Shown: positions 1 to 8,023 of the stretch, in pieces
Numbering within the stretch: the first letter of the stretch is position 1
Layout of the letters: each line of letters starts with the position of its first letter
NCBI GenBank assembly: GCA_036504535.1
Contig: DASXUY010000045.1
Coordinates: 1 to 64,000 of the forward strand
From: JARLGU01 sp036504535
GTDB taxonomy: Bacteria; Armatimonadota; Armatimonadia; Armatimonadales; Capsulimonadaceae
DNA: 64,000 nt
Direction: 5' to 3'
The notes under the pieces: generated by a model
Told to the model about the DNA's origin: nothing
Database searches by the model: none
The model's input: only the letters and a program-made list of their open reading frames with translations
Made by a program: the position numbers and the translations under genes

Positions 1-323
1 CGAGGCGCTTCGCCAATGTTTGGGGCCGCCTTCGAGGAGCGGGTCCCCGAAGAAATCGTCGCCAACCATCGCCACGAAGCGGCGGTCCCCCGTGAGGGGC
101 TGTGGTCGGCGTGCCACTCACCAACTTTGCCACGACTAGGCTGGTTGCGCCGATAGCTGTCTCAAGCTTCCAACTCACCTCAACGATGGCACGGGCCAAC
201 ACAAAAAGGGCGGATTAATCGCGACCATTCGATTAACATACGGAAGCTCTAGCTGCCTGTTCCGAAACGACCGCCACATCTACCCGAACCAGCACCCGCC
301 GCACACCGCTAACCCGCAACGCC
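1..323. other. Non-coding left edge with two repeat fragments
   Basis: No convincing gene. Positions 18-140 are a diverged copy of the repeat at 51420-51541 (shared core runs from GTTTGGGGCCGCCTTC through GAAGAAATCGTCGCCAACC). Positions about 203-245 resemble the right end and flank of the MITE-like element that ends at 4307 (shared CGGATTAAT/CGGTTTAAT, then TTCGATyAACATACGG). The stretch therefore looks like a graveyard of short dispersed repeats downstream of the leftward membrane-protein gene. Confidence 0.6.
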
Positions 324-1550
324 TCACGCCATGTCCACCGCCGTCAGCGCCCCCACCCGCCGTGCCGCCACCCAGCGCATCACCCACTCCACCGCCAGAG
401 CCGACGCCATCCCCTGCACCACAGCCCGAATCGCATGCGCCAGATACAGCACATGCTCCTGAGTGGAGACCCCCGCCACGATATTCGCGCTCGCCGCGAG
501 CACGTATACCACAAGAACAGCCGCTAGCTTGCGGTATCGGCTGCGGGCAAGAAGTGTGAATGACAACGCGTACGCCACCGTCGTCCCAATCACCGACCCC
601 GAATTGCTCATCACAAAAATAGCCGTCGCTGCGTCGATATGCAGGCGCAAACACGCGATCACAACGGACACGGCGAACGCGGCCACGAACGTCCACCAGC
701 GCGGCCACGCGAAGAGCGCGACAAACGGCAGTAGTTCATACACCCCGGTCGCCGCCGCCCCCGCTGGTGGGAAGTCGAGCGAATACACGTACCGCCACAA
801 CCAGTTGGTATTGTGCCCGATCGTCTCGTGCGGTACCGAAAAGAAGCCCGATACGCCCATCAACCCGGCAACCGCGCACGCTACCCCGACTACGGCGCCA
901 TAAATCCACCGAGGCATCGCTCGAAGGCCGCCGGTAGTTGCGACAAGCGCAAGGTCGAACGGTAGAGCGATCCATCCGAGCTCCTTGATGCACATCGCCA
1001 GCGCCGCAAATGCGACCGCGAGCCCCCACCGGTGGCGCAGCGTCGCGTTCATCGAAAGGACAACCGCCAACGTCACCCAAAGGTCGGGCTGATCCTTCCA
1101 GTTAAACAGCGCCACATCAAGCGCGCCGGTCGCCGACGCTGCAAGCACGGTGAACAGCACGGCTGGTCGGGATCTCGTCAGCAGCCAGGCAAATTGGGCC
1201 AGGGCGGCCAGGACAAGGAGGTTGGAGACAATGGATATAATAGCCCAGAGATCGTAGCGATCAGGGCCAAAGATGGCGTATTCGCTCCAGAAGAGTTGCG
1301 ATGTCACCGGACGCCAATACCCGCAAAGCCCGATCCACGTATGCGTCCACCATTGAAACGACTGGGCGAATGAATGGCAAGTCGACGCGCTCGCAAAGAT
1401 CGCCTTATGGTCGATGTCCCTCACAAAGAGCCTGTGCGACGCTGCCGCGATATCAGCTTCACCAAACCACGGCGCAAAGTTACGAACCGATCCGGCAACC
1501 GCCACGACGACGACAACAAAAATAGCGGCCCTGCGCATCCCTCTGCTCAT
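324..1550 (-). CDS. Polytopic membrane protein of unknown function
   Basis: A 408-residue, strongly hydrophobic protein with about nine to ten predicted membrane segments, beginning with one at residues 7-25. Short charged loops and aromatic-rich segments (FNWKDQPD near residue 150) recall the membrane-embedded mannosyl/arabinosyl-transferase type (GT-C-like) or O-antigen-type proteins, but I see no diagnostic DD/DE motif, so no function is assigned. The start is the ATG at 1550. A -10-like TAGAAT lies only 6 nt upstream, so the mRNA may be leaderless. The gene stands alone, transcribed leftward, with repeats on both sides. Confidence 0.7.
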   Translation of the reverse strand: MSRGMRRAAIFVVVVVAVAGSVRNFAPWFGEADIAAASHRLFVRDIDHKAIFASASTCHSFAQSFQWWTHTWIGLCGYWRPVTSQLFWSEYAIFGPDRYDLWAIISIVSNLLVLAALAQFAWLLTRSRPAVLFTVLAASATGALDVALFNWKDQPDLWVTLAVVLSMNATLRHRWGLAVAFAALAMCIKELGWIALPFDLALVATTGGLRAMPRWIYGAVVGVACAVAGLMGVSGFFSVPHETIGHNTNWLWRYVYSLDFPPAGAAATGVYELLPFVALFAWPRWWTFVAAFAVSVVIACLRLHIDAATAIFVMSNSGSVIGTTVAYALSFTLLARSRYRKLAAVLVVYVLAASANIVAGVSTQEHVLYLAHAIRAVVQGMASALAVEWVMRWVAARRVGALTAVDMA

Positions 1551-1556
1551 GCCGCC

Positions 1557-1586
1557 ATTCTATACTGATACCGCCTCGGTTGGCAA
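1557..1586 (-). promoter_or_regulatory. Putative sigma70 promoter of membrane-protein gene
   Basis: On the minus strand TTGCCA (1586-1581) is followed after 16-18 bp by TATAGA/TAGAAT (within 1564-1557). The start codon at 1550 sits where transcription should begin, implying a leaderless or nearly leaderless message. Confidence 0.4.
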
Positions 1587-1793
1587 GGGGCGGTGAGAGT
1601 TGCGGGTGCCGCAGCGGCGCTACAGGTAAGCGGGAGCCCTGAATGTACCAAGGTTCGGGTTCCGACGTTGCCCGTCTTTCACGCTTAGCCCGGAATTTCA
1701 CCAAGAGCACGAAGTATAGTAGACAACCATACCAAGTAACTACTCAGGCAGATCCGGAGGACCTTTCTGTTCCTAATCTGGCCAAGAACCCGG

Positions 1794-1905
1794 TGTTCGA
1801 GCACAAAAATTAAAAACTTCCTACTGCCGGAGGCGGGTCCCTTTGACTTTAAGAAAAGTCAAAGGGACCCGTCGGAGGCTTAGTTTTTAATTTTTTGATC
1901 GAACA
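1794..1905. repeat. 112-bp nested inverted repeat (MITE-like)
   Basis: Outer arms begin TGTTCGA (1794) and end TCGAACA (1905), continuing inward into AAAAATTAAAAACT (1805-1818) paired with AGTTTTTAATTTTT (1882-1895). The inner arms are a perfect 16-bp stem, GGGTCCCTTTGACTTT (1835-1850), a 4-nt loop, and its complement (1855-1870). The middle carries CGGAGGC in direct rather than inverted orientation. The surrounding 1551-2043 stretch has no convincing gene. Could be a small non-autonomous element or a folded RNA or terminator. Confidence 0.75.
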
Positions 1906-2043
1906 TGAAAACAACAACGTAATGCCGGGGGCGCGGTAATTGCGATGACTTGCCGTCTGCGGCTAGTGCGTAGCGCCTGTAGCTGCAAGCCGCCACGCAC
2001 TCTTCGAGCAAACCGTTCGGTGCTTGCTTAGGTGCCTGAGTAA

Positions 2044-2301
2044 TTACCATACCAACTGATAGTTGAACGGCTGAGTTGTTCCATCCAGCAGTTTCCCGGT
2101 TTCTGCCAAATCGTCTGACAGCTGCCCTAGCGTGAGTTCTGACGGCTTACAATATGGCAAGTAGCGCTGATTAGCAGGTATGTCCCAGTAGTAATCACGT
2201 TCGAGTGATATGCGTGTGCCATTTGCCGCCTCCAAATGCCTCAGCAAAATGTCCGTAATCGTCCGAAGTTCCGCGACATCTATTGTCATCGATTTACTCA
2301 T
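2044..2301 (-). CDS. Small hypothetical protein, immunity-like
   Basis: An 85-residue acidic protein beginning MSKSMTIDVAEL. The pattern of an N-terminal helix, a DYYWDIP segment and a LxLGQLSDD motif near the middle matches a widespread family of short uncharacterised proteins that I recall from contexts with polymorphic-toxin immunity genes. I cannot name the family with certainty. The ATG at 2301 is preferred over an upstream in-frame start because the upstream residues are low-complexity and unlike the family; the ATG at 2289 is an alternative. It belongs to a leftward run of small genes (3777 to 2044) with wide spacing. Confidence 0.55.
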   Translation of the reverse strand: MSKSMTIDVAELRTITDILLRHLEAANGTRISLERDYYWDIPANQRYLPYCKPSELTLGQLSDDLAETGKLLDGTTQPFNYQLVW

Positions 2302-2532
2302 TCCCCAGGGTAACGACGTTAGGCGCCCCTGAGCGTATCCACCCCGTTCACGGCGTTTTCCCCGCAACATGCACGGAGGTTCGCCGACGCCGTCCCCTGC
2401 CGGAGCGCACGAGAGCCACCGAGCAAATCCTCGGACTGCGTATGGACGGAGTTGTATTGCTATCGGTATACGAATCTCTAATACCCAGAGCGGTAGATGG
2501 AACCATGGATAGCATTCGCCCCAGGCAATTGC

Positions 2533-2862
2533 TCATCGACGAAAGCCATAGGTTCTGCCAAAATAGTCTAGCGTGTGGCACAGATTATTCACTATTCGCG
2601 CTCGATCGTCCTGCGTTAGCACTTCTGTGTCGTGCGGAGGCAGCCATTTTGTTGGAGAATCAGGGTCGATAAGGTATTGGGGTGTACCAGTCTGAAGCTC
2701 CACATACACATCCGCGACGTAACCCTGCTCGTGGCAACGAAATTCATCTCGCCCCTTGTGTTCAAACCATACACCAGGAACAGGCTGAAAGTGCTGCCAC
2801 TTTCTCATACGCCGCCATTGCACGCGAACCAGCCTCAACAAGTTGTCAATCAAACAGTTCAT
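2533..2862 (-). CDS. Small hypothetical protein, possible immunity-like
   Basis: A 109-residue soluble protein starting at ATG 2862 behind GAAAAGG; a GTG at 2892 would add ten residues. It is rich in Trp, Arg and His, with no signal peptide or membrane segment. The central part (FEHKGRDEFRCHE, then DVYVELQTGTPQYLID) looks like a small alpha/beta fold of the SUKH/immunity type, but this is only an impression. The next gene on the same strand (2301-2044) and the ankyrin and membrane genes upstream suggest a cassette of immunity-type genes without the matching toxin. Confidence 0.45.
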   Translation of the reverse strand: MNCLIDNLLRLVRVQWRRMRKWQHFQPVPGVWFEHKGRDEFRCHEQGYVADVYVELQTGTPQYLIDPDSPTKWLPPHDTEVLTQDDRARIVNNLCHTLDYFGRTYGFRR

Positions 2863-2915
2863 TGCCTTTTCGCTATTTGTGTGTTGCCACACATCCGCTA
2901 ACAGCGCCCAGCGCC

Positions 2916-2940
2916 GCCGCCAGCCTCTCCGTCGGTCACG
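2916..2940. repeat. 25-bp perfect direct repeat, copy 1
   Basis: The 25 bp beginning GCCGCCAGCCTCTCC and ending GTCGGTCACG occur again, unchanged, at 4449-4473. The two copies bracket the ankyrin and membrane gene pair (2963-3777). Confidence 0.85.
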
Positions 2941-2962
2941 TCACAAACATCACCGCATCGCC

Positions 2963-3424
2963 CTACTTGGACTTCCCCACCGCTCCATGCGATTTCAGCA
3001 GAGCGACAATGTCGGGTTCGTGATTGAGGATAGCAATGCTTAAGGGGCTCCTACCGCTGGCACCTGCCTTGTTCGGATCGGCTCCACTGTCAAGCAGCAA
3101 TTTGACAGTAGACGGTCTGTTAGCCTCGACAGCGGCAATGAGGGGCGTCCAGCCGCTATCAGCCTCAACATTCGGATCAGCACCGTGCGATAGAAGCAAG
3201 CTTAGAGTCTCATCTTTGCCTTTAGTCGCAACACTGACAACCATTTCGCTGGCGCCGCTACTTCGGATGTTGGGATATCTGCCAAGACGCAACCACTTCT
3301 TGACGCCGCCATCATCATGAGCGTACGCGGCTTGAACGATCTTGGCGTTACAATAGGAACGCCAACACACCGGCGTCAGCACTATGCCGACGCTCAAGAC
3401 GACCAGCCACCAAATCTTCTTCAT
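2963..3424 (-). CDS. Membrane-anchored ankyrin-repeat protein
   Basis: A 153-residue protein starting at ATG 3424 with GGAG eight bases upstream; a longer in-frame start at 3526 has no ribosome-binding site. Residues 4-22 form a hydrophobic signal anchor. Residues about 55-150 hold three ankyrin repeats, recognisable by LLLSHGADPN, GWTPLIAAVEAN, LLLDSGADPNK and GRSPLSIAI. This architecture, an N-terminal anchor plus a few ankyrin repeats outside the membrane, is common in bacterial protein-protein interaction proteins, including some immunity proteins. The target is unknown. It lies 74 bp downstream of a small membrane-protein gene on the same strand. Confidence 0.8.
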   Translation of the reverse strand: MKKIWWLVVLSVGIVLTPVCWRSYCNAKIVQAAYAHDDGGVKKWLRLGRYPNIRSSGASEMVVSVATKGKDETLSLLLSHGADPNVEADSGWTPLIAAVEANRPSTVKLLLDSGADPNKAGASGRSPLSIAILNHEPDIVALLKSHGAVGKSK

Positions 3425-3498
3425 TGCATCTCCGGTGCACAGAAAAGCGCCACAGGTATCCAGCGTCACGCTGGTTGATAGTGACTCTGTTTCGATAT

Positions 3499-3777
3499 TT
3501 ACCTCCGCCGCGCGTGTAGGTGCCACACGAGAGTATGCAGCAAGCCGGGAACGCAGCCGTAATCAAGTAATAACGGCCATATCCAGTAGTGGAGCATGTT
3601 TGGAACGGGAAGCAGAGCAAGTCCGAGCTCGCCGAATACGCCGCCAAGGAGGGGTATCCAGGACGATGCCGCTACCCTCTTCAGCCAAATCTTCCACGCA
3701 ACTACCCCATTGAGCACCGCCAACCATAGAAACAGCCCCAGGAATACGACACTGACCACCCACTGCACCACAATCAT
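3499..3777 (-). CDS. Small three-TM membrane protein
   Basis: A 92-residue hydrophobic protein with three membrane stretches (about residues 5-28, 40-57 and 62-82) and a basic C-terminus (HARRR). I do not recognise a family. It precedes the ankyrin gene by 74 bp on the same strand and may be co-transcribed with it. Confidence 0.55.
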   Translation of the reverse strand: MIVVQWVVSVVFLGLFLWLAVLNGVVAWKIWLKRVAASSWIPLLGGVFGELGLALLPVPNMLHYWIWPLLLDYGCVPGLLHTLVWHLHARRR

Positions 3778-4168
3778 CGCTGCCTCTTTCGCTTGGTTCG
3801 TGTTAGTGCGATCCGATTGGTGTTTGCTGCTTGCGGAACGGCCTCGACGAAGGTCGTCATTTGCGGCTGGAACTCTTGTCGTTCGCTACAGCTTGCGGTA
3901 TGAGCTACATGACCCCGAAACCATAGCCGTAAACGGCCTGAACACAAATACATGCGCGATGCCTGTGCGCCACGCCGCGTCTTCGAAGGATGCGCAGGTT
4001 CTATACTTCAACAAACATTATTCTATATTATCAACATCCCCTATAAGATTCACTACAATAACCTCAATTCCGGGTACCCAATGTGTAAAACTAGATCGCA
4101 CCCGATTCTTAGTGCCCAACGGGTACTTTCAAGCCCTTCAGAGCCGTATGGTTATCGAATGGTCTTTC

Positions 4169-4307
4169 TTAAACCGTACAACTGCAGCGAGGCAAAAATG
4201 AGCTCATGCCCCGCCCACCTTCCTGTGGGTCGGAGACCCTATCTGCAATAACTAGCCATGGCTTTCAAGCCGTGGTGGCTTCGGCGATAGGCAAAAGTAC
4301 GGTTTAA
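4169..4307. mobile_element. MITE-like element, single-unit copy
   Basis: A 139-bp element bounded by perfect 11-bp inverted ends, TTAAACCGTAC (4169-4179) and GTACGGTTTAA (4297-4307). The core contains GGGTCGGAGACCC (a 5-bp stem) and the hairpin CCATGGCTTTCAAGCCGTGG. It is the same family as the five-unit array at 48991-49641, whose second hairpin has a different but still self-complementary sequence. The second hairpin with its short TTCA-type loop resembles IS200/IS605 right ends, but no transposase is adjacent. Confidence 0.75.
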
Positions 4308-4448
4308 TTTTGATTATTCGATCAACATACGGCATCTCCGCCCACATACGGTCTGGAGCGGTGCCCGAAATAACACGGGCGCCCAGTCGCACCGCCAACG
4401 TCCAAGTCGGCGAAGGCCGACGATCCGCCCTTCCCAGGCGCGTCTTCA

Positions 4449-4473
4449 GCCGCCAGCCTCTCCGTCGGTCACG
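4449..4473. repeat. 25-bp perfect direct repeat, copy 2
   Basis: Identical to 2916-2940, same orientation, about 1.5 kb apart. Confidence 0.85.
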
Positions 4474-4625
4474 CCACCTACCACACCACCTCGACCTCGC
4501 GCCCGATTCCGCGCCATGATTCGTCCGCCACGGAGGAGCGCCCTAACATCCGCCCACGGCGGCGCCTGGGGCTATTCGCGCCCCCAGCACTCACAAAATA
4601 CAAACAAACATTTGACCCAATTATA

Positions 4626-4654
4626 TTGACTTATAGTCATAATCATGGTACACT
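4626..4654 (+). promoter_or_regulatory. Orphan sigma70-like promoter
   Basis: TTGACT (4626-4631), a 17-bp spacer, TACACT (4649-4654). It reads into AT-rich DNA with a possible 20-codon ORF (from 4661, no ribosome-binding site) and then the 36-bp palindrome at 4715. A similar promoter lies at 51722-51750 and shares the TCAyAATyATGrTACACT portion. Product, if any, unknown; a small RNA is possible. Confidence 0.35.
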
Positions 4655-4714
4655 AAATACATGAATACCCTGTATACATTAATAACAGTCTGGTCTGGCA
4701 GGCTTCAGATATCG

Positions 4715-4750
4715 AATCCATGAACGGTGAATATTCACCGTTCATGGATT
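4715..4750. repeat. Perfect 36-bp palindrome
   Basis: AATCCATGAACGGTGAAT (4715-4732) is followed directly by its exact reverse complement (4733-4750) with no spacer. It sits in AT-rich non-coding DNA about 60 bp downstream of an orphan promoter. It could be a transcription terminator-like or cruciform element, or a dyad bound by a dimeric protein. Confidence 0.85.
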
Positions 4751-5098
4751 TTATATTCAGGGTAAATTCACTAAATCTTATCATATTTCGCACTCTATCA
4801 TAATAATATGGAAAACATGAATAATAAATCGCGCACTCACCCTGAATATTCATCGCCGCCGCTCTCCAACATGGAGCGTAACTTAACCTACAATTTTGCG
4901 CGCAAAAAATGAATCGCGTTGCGCAATGCAAAACGCGCAAAACAGGAGATGGCTCGAAGCGCCGGGGACACTTCGAGCCACGAACCTTTTCCGCCAACGT
5001 GGTCGGACATCATTAACCCCACTCGTGGGGTGGCGCGGCACGCGCCGGGGTAACGAATCGCGTTGCGCAACGCAACACAGCGCCCGGGGACAGCGAGC

Positions 5099-6064
5099 CT
5101 AGCGAGCAGGGGCCGACCCGAGCGCCGCATCGATTGCGGCGAGAACATCCGAAGACAGCGTCTTGTCCGACGCGTCCGCGTTATCGTCGATCTGGGAGAG
5201 CTTCGATGCGCCGATGATCACGCTGGACACATTGGGCTGACGAAGGCACCACGCCAACGCCAGTTGCGCCATGCTCATCCCGGCGTCGGCGGCGATGGGA
5301 GCGAGGCGCTGAATTGCTTCGAGAAGCGCATCGTCCAGGTTGCCGTGGTTCATGAACATGTTTTGCTTCGGGTCCGCCGCGCGGCTGTCTGACGGAATCG
5401 GCTGCCCCGGCTTGTACTTGCCGGTAAGGAGGCCCTGCTTGAGCGGCGACCAGACAACCTGGCCAAGCCCTTCACGCTCGCAAACGGGGATCACTTCGGC
5501 CTCGATCCGGCGCTGCAGCAGGCTGTACTCGGGCTGGTTCGAGACCAGGGGATGCAACCCGCGCTCGCGAATCATGGCCGTCGCGTCCGCGATCTGCTGG
5601 CCGCTCCACTCGGACACACCGGCGTACAGGATCTTGCCCTGCGACGCCAGATCGTCAAGCGCCACCAGCGTCTCTTCGAGCGGCACGCTGGCATCGTACC
5701 GGTGGCACTGATAAAGGTCGATATAGTCCGTCCCGAGCCGCTTAAGCGACTTGTGACACTGCTCAAAGATGTGTTTACGCGACAGGCCGCGATCGTTGGG
5801 CCCGTCGCCCATCGGGAAGAAGACCTTGGTCGCGAGGAAGAATGATGATCGCTCGTACTTGGCGAGAGCCTTGCCGACAACACGCTCGGCCTCGCCGCCA
5901 GCGTAGACATTGGCCGTATCGAAGAAGTTGATACCGAGCTCGTACGCTCGATCGACACACTGCTCTGCGGTGGCGTCTTCAGTGCCGTTGCCATATGTGA
6001 GCCACGACCCCAGCGACACCTCGCTGACCTTGACACCGTACTTGCCGAGTTGACGATACTTCAT
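5099..6064 (-). CDS. Aldo/keto reductase, Kv-beta/YghZ-like
   Basis: A 321-residue NADPH-dependent oxidoreductase of the aldo/keto reductase superfamily, a cytoplasmic TIM barrel that reduces carbonyls. The catalytic tetrad is visible: Asp49 and Tyr54 (DTANVY), Lys80 (ATK) and His121 (QCHR). The YKPGQP segment and the late IIGAS motif (nucleotide binding) are as in voltage-gated potassium channel beta-subunit-like members. The start is ATG 6064, seven bases after GGAGG; the in-frame start at 6115 lacks such a site. It is divergent from the lipoprotein gene at 6256, and the two may share a control region. The substrate is unknown. Confidence 0.92.
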   Translation of the reverse strand: MKYRQLGKYGVKVSEVSLGSWLTYGNGTEDATAEQCVDRAYELGINFFDTANVYAGGEAERVVGKALAKYERSSFFLATKVFFPMGDGPNDRGLSRKHIFEQCHKSLKRLGTDYIDLYQCHRYDASVPLEETLVALDDLASQGKILYAGVSEWSGQQIADATAMIRERGLHPLVSNQPEYSLLQRRIEAEVIPVCEREGLGQVVWSPLKQGLLTGKYKPGQPIPSDSRAADPKQNMFMNHGNLDDALLEAIQRLAPIAADAGMSMAQLALAWCLRQPNVSSVIIGASKLSQIDDNADASDKTLSSDVLAAIDAALGSAPAR

Positions 6065-6255
6065 TGGGTAACCTCCAGGCGGGCCACAGAGGCCGCCAGT
6101 AATCCTGTTACCCAAACGATTCGCTACTTATCGCCGATTTCCTGCGGGCGAGAAACAGACCGCCCGACTGGACTTGCTGCTTCATCTCGGTTTCACGAGA
6201 TCGCGGCCATAATAGCAACGCACGCCCAAATGGCGGCGCCTAAGGAGCTCAGTCT

Positions 6256-6642
6256 ATGACACGCACCTATCAGCTTTTCGCCGTGATCGTCGCCGCCCTC
6301 GTCCTCGTCTGCGCCTCTGGATGCGGCGGCAGCGGGACCGCCCTGCTTAGCGCGGGGACATACACGGGCACGTTCACCACGTCCGGCTCGCAAACCGGCA
6401 CCATCACCGCTCTCGTGACCTCCGGTGGCAACATCAGCGGAACGGTCCATAACACGACCACCGGCGAAGACGGCGCAGTCTCCGGCAGCTTCGTTAGCGG
6501 CGGCACATCGACCCTGAACTTCATCTACTCAGGCTCCTCGGCCTCGACCACAGGAACGCTCACTTTCAGTGGCACATCATTGACCGGCACCCTCACCGAC
6601 AGCAGTAGCGTCACCTACAGCGTCAGCCTCGTTCAAGGATAG
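6256..6642 (+). CDS. Small secreted lipoprotein, Thr/Ser/Gly-rich
   Basis: A 128-residue protein with a lipoprotein signal peptide (hydrophobic residues 7-20, then lipobox ASGC, lipidated Cys23). The mature part is almost entirely Thr, Ser and Gly with alternating beta-strand pattern (GTYTGTFTT, then GTITALV, GNISGTV, GTLTFSG, GTLTD), consistent with a small beta-barrel or beta-sandwich exposed at the outer face. Shine-Dalgarno AAGGAG lies eight bases before ATG 6256. It is divergent from the aldo/keto reductase and 70 bp upstream of the promoter of module A. No known function. Confidence 0.8.
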   Translation: MTRTYQLFAVIVAALVLVCASGCGGSGTALLSAGTYTGTFTTSGSQTGTITALVTSGGNISGTVHNTTTGEDGAVSGSFVSGGTSTLNFIYSGSSASTTGTLTFSGTSLTGTLTDSSSVTYSVSLVQG

Positions 6643-6665
6643 AAGAACCAGTCTTAAGAAGACGC

Positions 6666-6717
6666 TTGACAGGGGTTCACCGGCATGATACAATGCGATT
6701 GTTTCAAAATTGAAACA
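6666..6717 (+). promoter_or_regulatory. Promoter and 18-bp operator of regulator A
   Basis: TTGACA (6666-6671), 17-bp spacer, TACAAT (6689-6694), 5 bp, then the near-palindrome TGTTTCAAAATTGAAACA (6700-6717). The operator covers the expected transcription start, as for a repressor. The same arrangement, with the operator changed at one base, precedes the propeller gene of module B (31477-31528). Confidence 0.75.
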
Positions 6718-6733
6718 CCTAAGTATAAGTATC

Positions 6734-8020
6734 ATGTCCACTGTCCAAACAACAACTAAGAAATACGTTTCGCGCCGCCGAGACCTCGAGGAGATCGAAG
6801 TCGATATCCGGGCACGAATCGCAGGTGGACAGTGGGGACCGGGGATGATGATTCCCAGCCGTCGCGAGCTTGCCCGCGAGTACTGTGTCGACCTCAACGT
6901 TGTCCAGCGAGCTGTCTCGGGCCTCATAACCGACAAGATCCTAGTCGCAGGAGTCGGGCGAGGGACCTTTGTCTCAACCACAGTTCCTATCGTCGACGTC
7001 GCCGACTCGGGTCACCGAACCATCGAGCCGCCGCGCGAAGCATCCTCGCCCATCGTATCCAGGATGTCCGCCACAGTCGGCATCGTAACCCAGCTGTGGG
7101 CCTACACCGAGACCGTCCGCGAGCCTGACGACAACTGGCCCGCCGCCATGCTTCATGCCTTCGAGTGGCAGATGGCATCCATGCCACACGTCACCGTCAA
7201 GTACCTTGAGGCGTCGCGAAAGGGCACTGAAACGTCGGAAATGGCCTACATGTCCCGCATCAAGCAGCTGCTTGACCACGGCATAGACGGCCTCGCGGTG
7301 ATCATGCCGCCCAACTCTATTGTTGACCAACTAGAAGCTCTGGTCGAGCGAAGCGGGCTGCCCATCGTACTGGTGCACGACGGGTCCCGTCCCAGCAAGT
7401 CGATCCCGTCAGTCTTCTACGACAGCGGATATGCCGGGTTTCAGGCTGCCCAGCACCTTATACAGCGCGGCTACGAGAACATCTCGTTCTACAACCCGTT
7501 TGCCGAGACCTGGTGGGCATCCCACCGCCTCGAAGGCGTGATGTCTGCCCTTCGCAAGGCTGGTCGTCCCCTGTACCCCGTCATAAGCAATGCCGCCGGC
7601 GACAATCCCGATCCAGAACGAGTTGACCAGCGCACGGCAACAAAGCAGGCAGCAGCAGAGTTCCTCGCCAACCGCGTTGACTCGTGGGGCATCGTGGCGG
7701 CGAACGACCATGCGGGCCACGGTCTCCTAGACGTCGCTTCCGACATGGGCCTCGAAGCGGGCCGTGACTTCGGGCTGATCGGTTTTGACGACCTGTCAGA
7801 CTCACGGATCGTGAACATGACTAGCCTGCACCCGCCGCTTGACGGCATGGGAGCAGAAGCAGCCAAGGTTCTGCAATCCTTAATGACCGGATCGACCCCG
7901 GTTAGTGAGACCCGTCTCCGCTCGCACCTCGTATCGCGGTCATCGACACAGTCTGCGCGCGACATCGAATCTCGACAGCGGCGCGGGCAGTATGTCTATT
8001 CGGACACTGATAGGATTTAG
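6734..8020 (+). CDS. GntR/LacI hybrid (AraR-type) regulator A
   Basis: A 428-residue transcription factor. Residues about 12-75 are a GntR-type winged helix (IPSRRELAREY recognition region, wing GVGRGTFVS). Residues about 110-400 are a LacI/GalR-type sugar-binding domain (VGIV start, IDGLAVIMPP, GFQAAQHLIQRGYENIS, WGIVAANDHAGHGLLD, IGFDD, TSLHPPLDGMGAEAA). This is the architecture of Bacillus AraR, a repressor released by a sugar. ATG 6734 is preferred to an upstream TTG at 6710 that overlaps the operator. It is likely autoregulated by the operator at 6700-6717. The first prepilin gene starts 3 nt after its stop, so the two are translationally coupled. Closest paralogue in the window is regulator B (33860-32574). 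The inducer is unknown. Confidence 0.92.
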   Translation: MSTVQTTTKKYVSRRRDLEEIEVDIRARIAGGQWGPGMMIPSRRELAREYCVDLNVVQRAVSGLITDKILVAGVGRGTFVSTTVPIVDVADSGHRTIEPPREASSPIVSRMSATVGIVTQLWAYTETVREPDDNWPAAMLHAFEWQMASMPHVTVKYLEASRKGTETSEMAYMSRIKQLLDHGIDGLAVIMPPNSIVDQLEALVERSGLPIVLVHDGSRPSKSIPSVFYDSGYAGFQAAQHLIQRGYENISFYNPFAETWWASHRLEGVMSALRKAGRPLYPVISNAAGDNPDPERVDQRTATKQAAAEFLANRVDSWGIVAANDHAGHGLLDVASDMGLEAGRDFGLIGFDDLSDSRIVNMTSLHPPLDGMGAEAAKVLQSLMTGSTPVSETRLRSHLVSRSSTQSARDIESRQRRGQYVYSDTDRI

Positions 8021-8023
8021 GTT

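Larger units (their letters stand above)
3778..5098. other. Gene-poor, repeat-rich 1.3-kb region
   Basis: No ORF here has convincing coding character. It contains, in order: the single-unit MITE-like element (4169-4307), copy 2 of the 25-bp repeat (4449-4473), an AT-rich block (about 4590-4870) with an orphan promoter (4626-4654) and a perfect 36-bp palindrome (4715-4750), and a hairpin-dense stretch (4890-5098). In the last, AAyGAATCGCGTTGCGCAA occurs twice, from 4909 and from 5054, around hairpins such as TGGCTCGAAG...CTTCGAGCCA. Confidence 0.7.

Noticed and set aside
3778..3955. About 59-codon minus-strand ORF ending at the start of the small membrane-protein gene
   Set aside because: No ribosome-binding site or family character; start overlap is probably chance.
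4661..4723. 20-codon ORF after the orphan promoter, possible leader peptide
   Set aside because: No ribosome-binding site and no downstream gene to regulate.
4653..4997. 114-codon ORF on the minus strand
   Set aside because: It passes through the 36-bp palindrome and hairpin repeats, and its composition is not protein-like.
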